This document shows positions 6,827-7,206 of a stretch of DNA of 7,206 bases, one piece after another (position 1 is the first letter of the stretch; the number at the start of each line of letters is the position of its first letter). The notes below the pieces were generated by a model. That model had not been told where the DNA came from and did not search any database. It saw only the letters and a list, made by a program, of their open reading frames with translations. Origin of the DNA: Methylococcaceae bacterium (GTDB lineage: Bacteria; Pseudomonadota; Gammaproteobacteria; Methylococcales; UBA1147); the NCBI GenBank assembly GCA_022616595.1, contig JAKEEL010000039.1:1-7206 (forward strand), read 5' to 3'. The translations under genes were made by a program, and so were the position numbers.

Positions 6827-7206
6827 ATGAGTAATCAAAATACTTACAAAGGCAGCTGCTTTTGTGGCGCGGTTCAGTTCACTGTCACCGGGGAGCCGGT
6901 AGCGATGGGCTATTGTCACTGCGAGTCCTGTCGGCACTGGTCGGCTGGACCGGTCAATGCGTTTACCCTGTGGAAACCCGAGGCCGTGCAGATCACGCGC
7001 GGAGCGGACAGCATCGGCACCTACAACAAAACGCCGCGCAGTTCCCGCAAGTGGTGTAAAACCTGTGGAGGCCATGTCTTCACGGAGCATCCGGACTGGG
7101 AACTGGTTGATGTGTATGCAGCGGTGATCCCGGACCTTCCGTACCAGCCCGCGCTTCATGTGCACTATCAGGAGACGGTACTCCGCGTCAAGGACGGGCT
7201 GCCGAA
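6827..7206 (+). CDS. GFA/CENP-V domain zinc protein, 3' end cut by the window edge
   Basis: 126 complete codons are visible before the right edge. The cysteine pattern is the full zinc-binding signature of the GFA/CENP-V family (Pfam PF04828): CFC (Cys11, Cys13), CHCESC (Cys30, Cys32, Cys35) and CKTCGGHVF (Cys77, Cys80). The opening YKGSCFCGAVQF and the following GYCHCESCRHWSA are typical. The family fold usually ends around 120-140 residues, so only a short tail is likely missing. The family is named after the glutathione-dependent formaldehyde-activating enzyme, but most members have no proven reaction and that activity should not be assumed. A strong ribosome binding site supports the start. 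It lies 195 bp after the decarboxylase gene on the same strand, far enough that a separate promoter is likely. The family call is firm; the function is unknown. Confidence 0.93.
   Translation, partial: MSNQNTYKGSCFCGAVQFTVTGEPVAMGYCHCESCRHWSAGPVNAFTLWKPEAVQITRGADSIGTYNKTPRSSRKWCKTCGGHVFTEHPDWELVDVYAAVIPDLPYQPALHVHYQETVLRVKDGLP

Noticed and set aside
1..7206. CRISPR array, tRNA gene, or insertion-sequence transposase
   Set aside because: There are no regularly spaced direct repeats, no cloverleaf-like block ending in a T-loop motif, and no transposase-like protein in any frame.

Overview
The window holds four protein-coding genes, and its left eighth is a structured-RNA region. It is GC-rich. 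The long spurious reading frames opposite the real genes are what strong third-position GC bias produces. The protein sequences look proteobacterial, most likely gammaproteobacterial. That placement rests on general family resemblance (single-chain GcvP, gcvT beside gcvP) and is only moderately secure. The last gene runs off the right edge. The left edge probably falls inside or just beyond an intron-like element.

Layout. Positions 1-119 are AT-richer than the rest and contain no gene I recognise. About 120-869 is a dense series of GC-rich hairpins that reads best on the minus strand. I interpret it as the 5' (domain I and following) part of a group II intron; no domain V or intact reverse-transcriptase frame is visible. 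A 152-bp gap with a weak terminator-like hairpin follows. On the minus strand come gcvT (5063-3942) and gcvP (3928-1022), 13 bp apart, encoding two of the glycine cleavage components. A 107-bp divergent intergenic region with an imperfect dyad separates gcvT from a plus-strand PLP-dependent decarboxylase of the aromatic-amino-acid decarboxylase fold (5171-6631). A 195-bp gap containing a perfect 7-bp inverted repeat leads to a plus-strand gene for a GFA/CENP-V-type zinc protein (6827 to the right edge).

How they work together. GcvP decarboxylates glycine and loads the aminomethyl group on H-protein. GcvT releases ammonia and passes the carbon to tetrahydrofolate as 5,10-methylene-THF. The H-protein gene (gcvH) is not between or beside gcvT and gcvP here, and neither is the lipoamide dehydrogenase gene, so both must lie elsewhere. 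The divergent decarboxylase shares the promoter region with gcvTP, which suggests but does not prove co-regulation; its substrate cannot be told from the sequence. No convincing previously undescribed system is visible. The points most worth a second look are the intron-like RNA next to gcvP, the decarboxylase with an atypical active-site lysine context, and the two unexplained inverted repeats.
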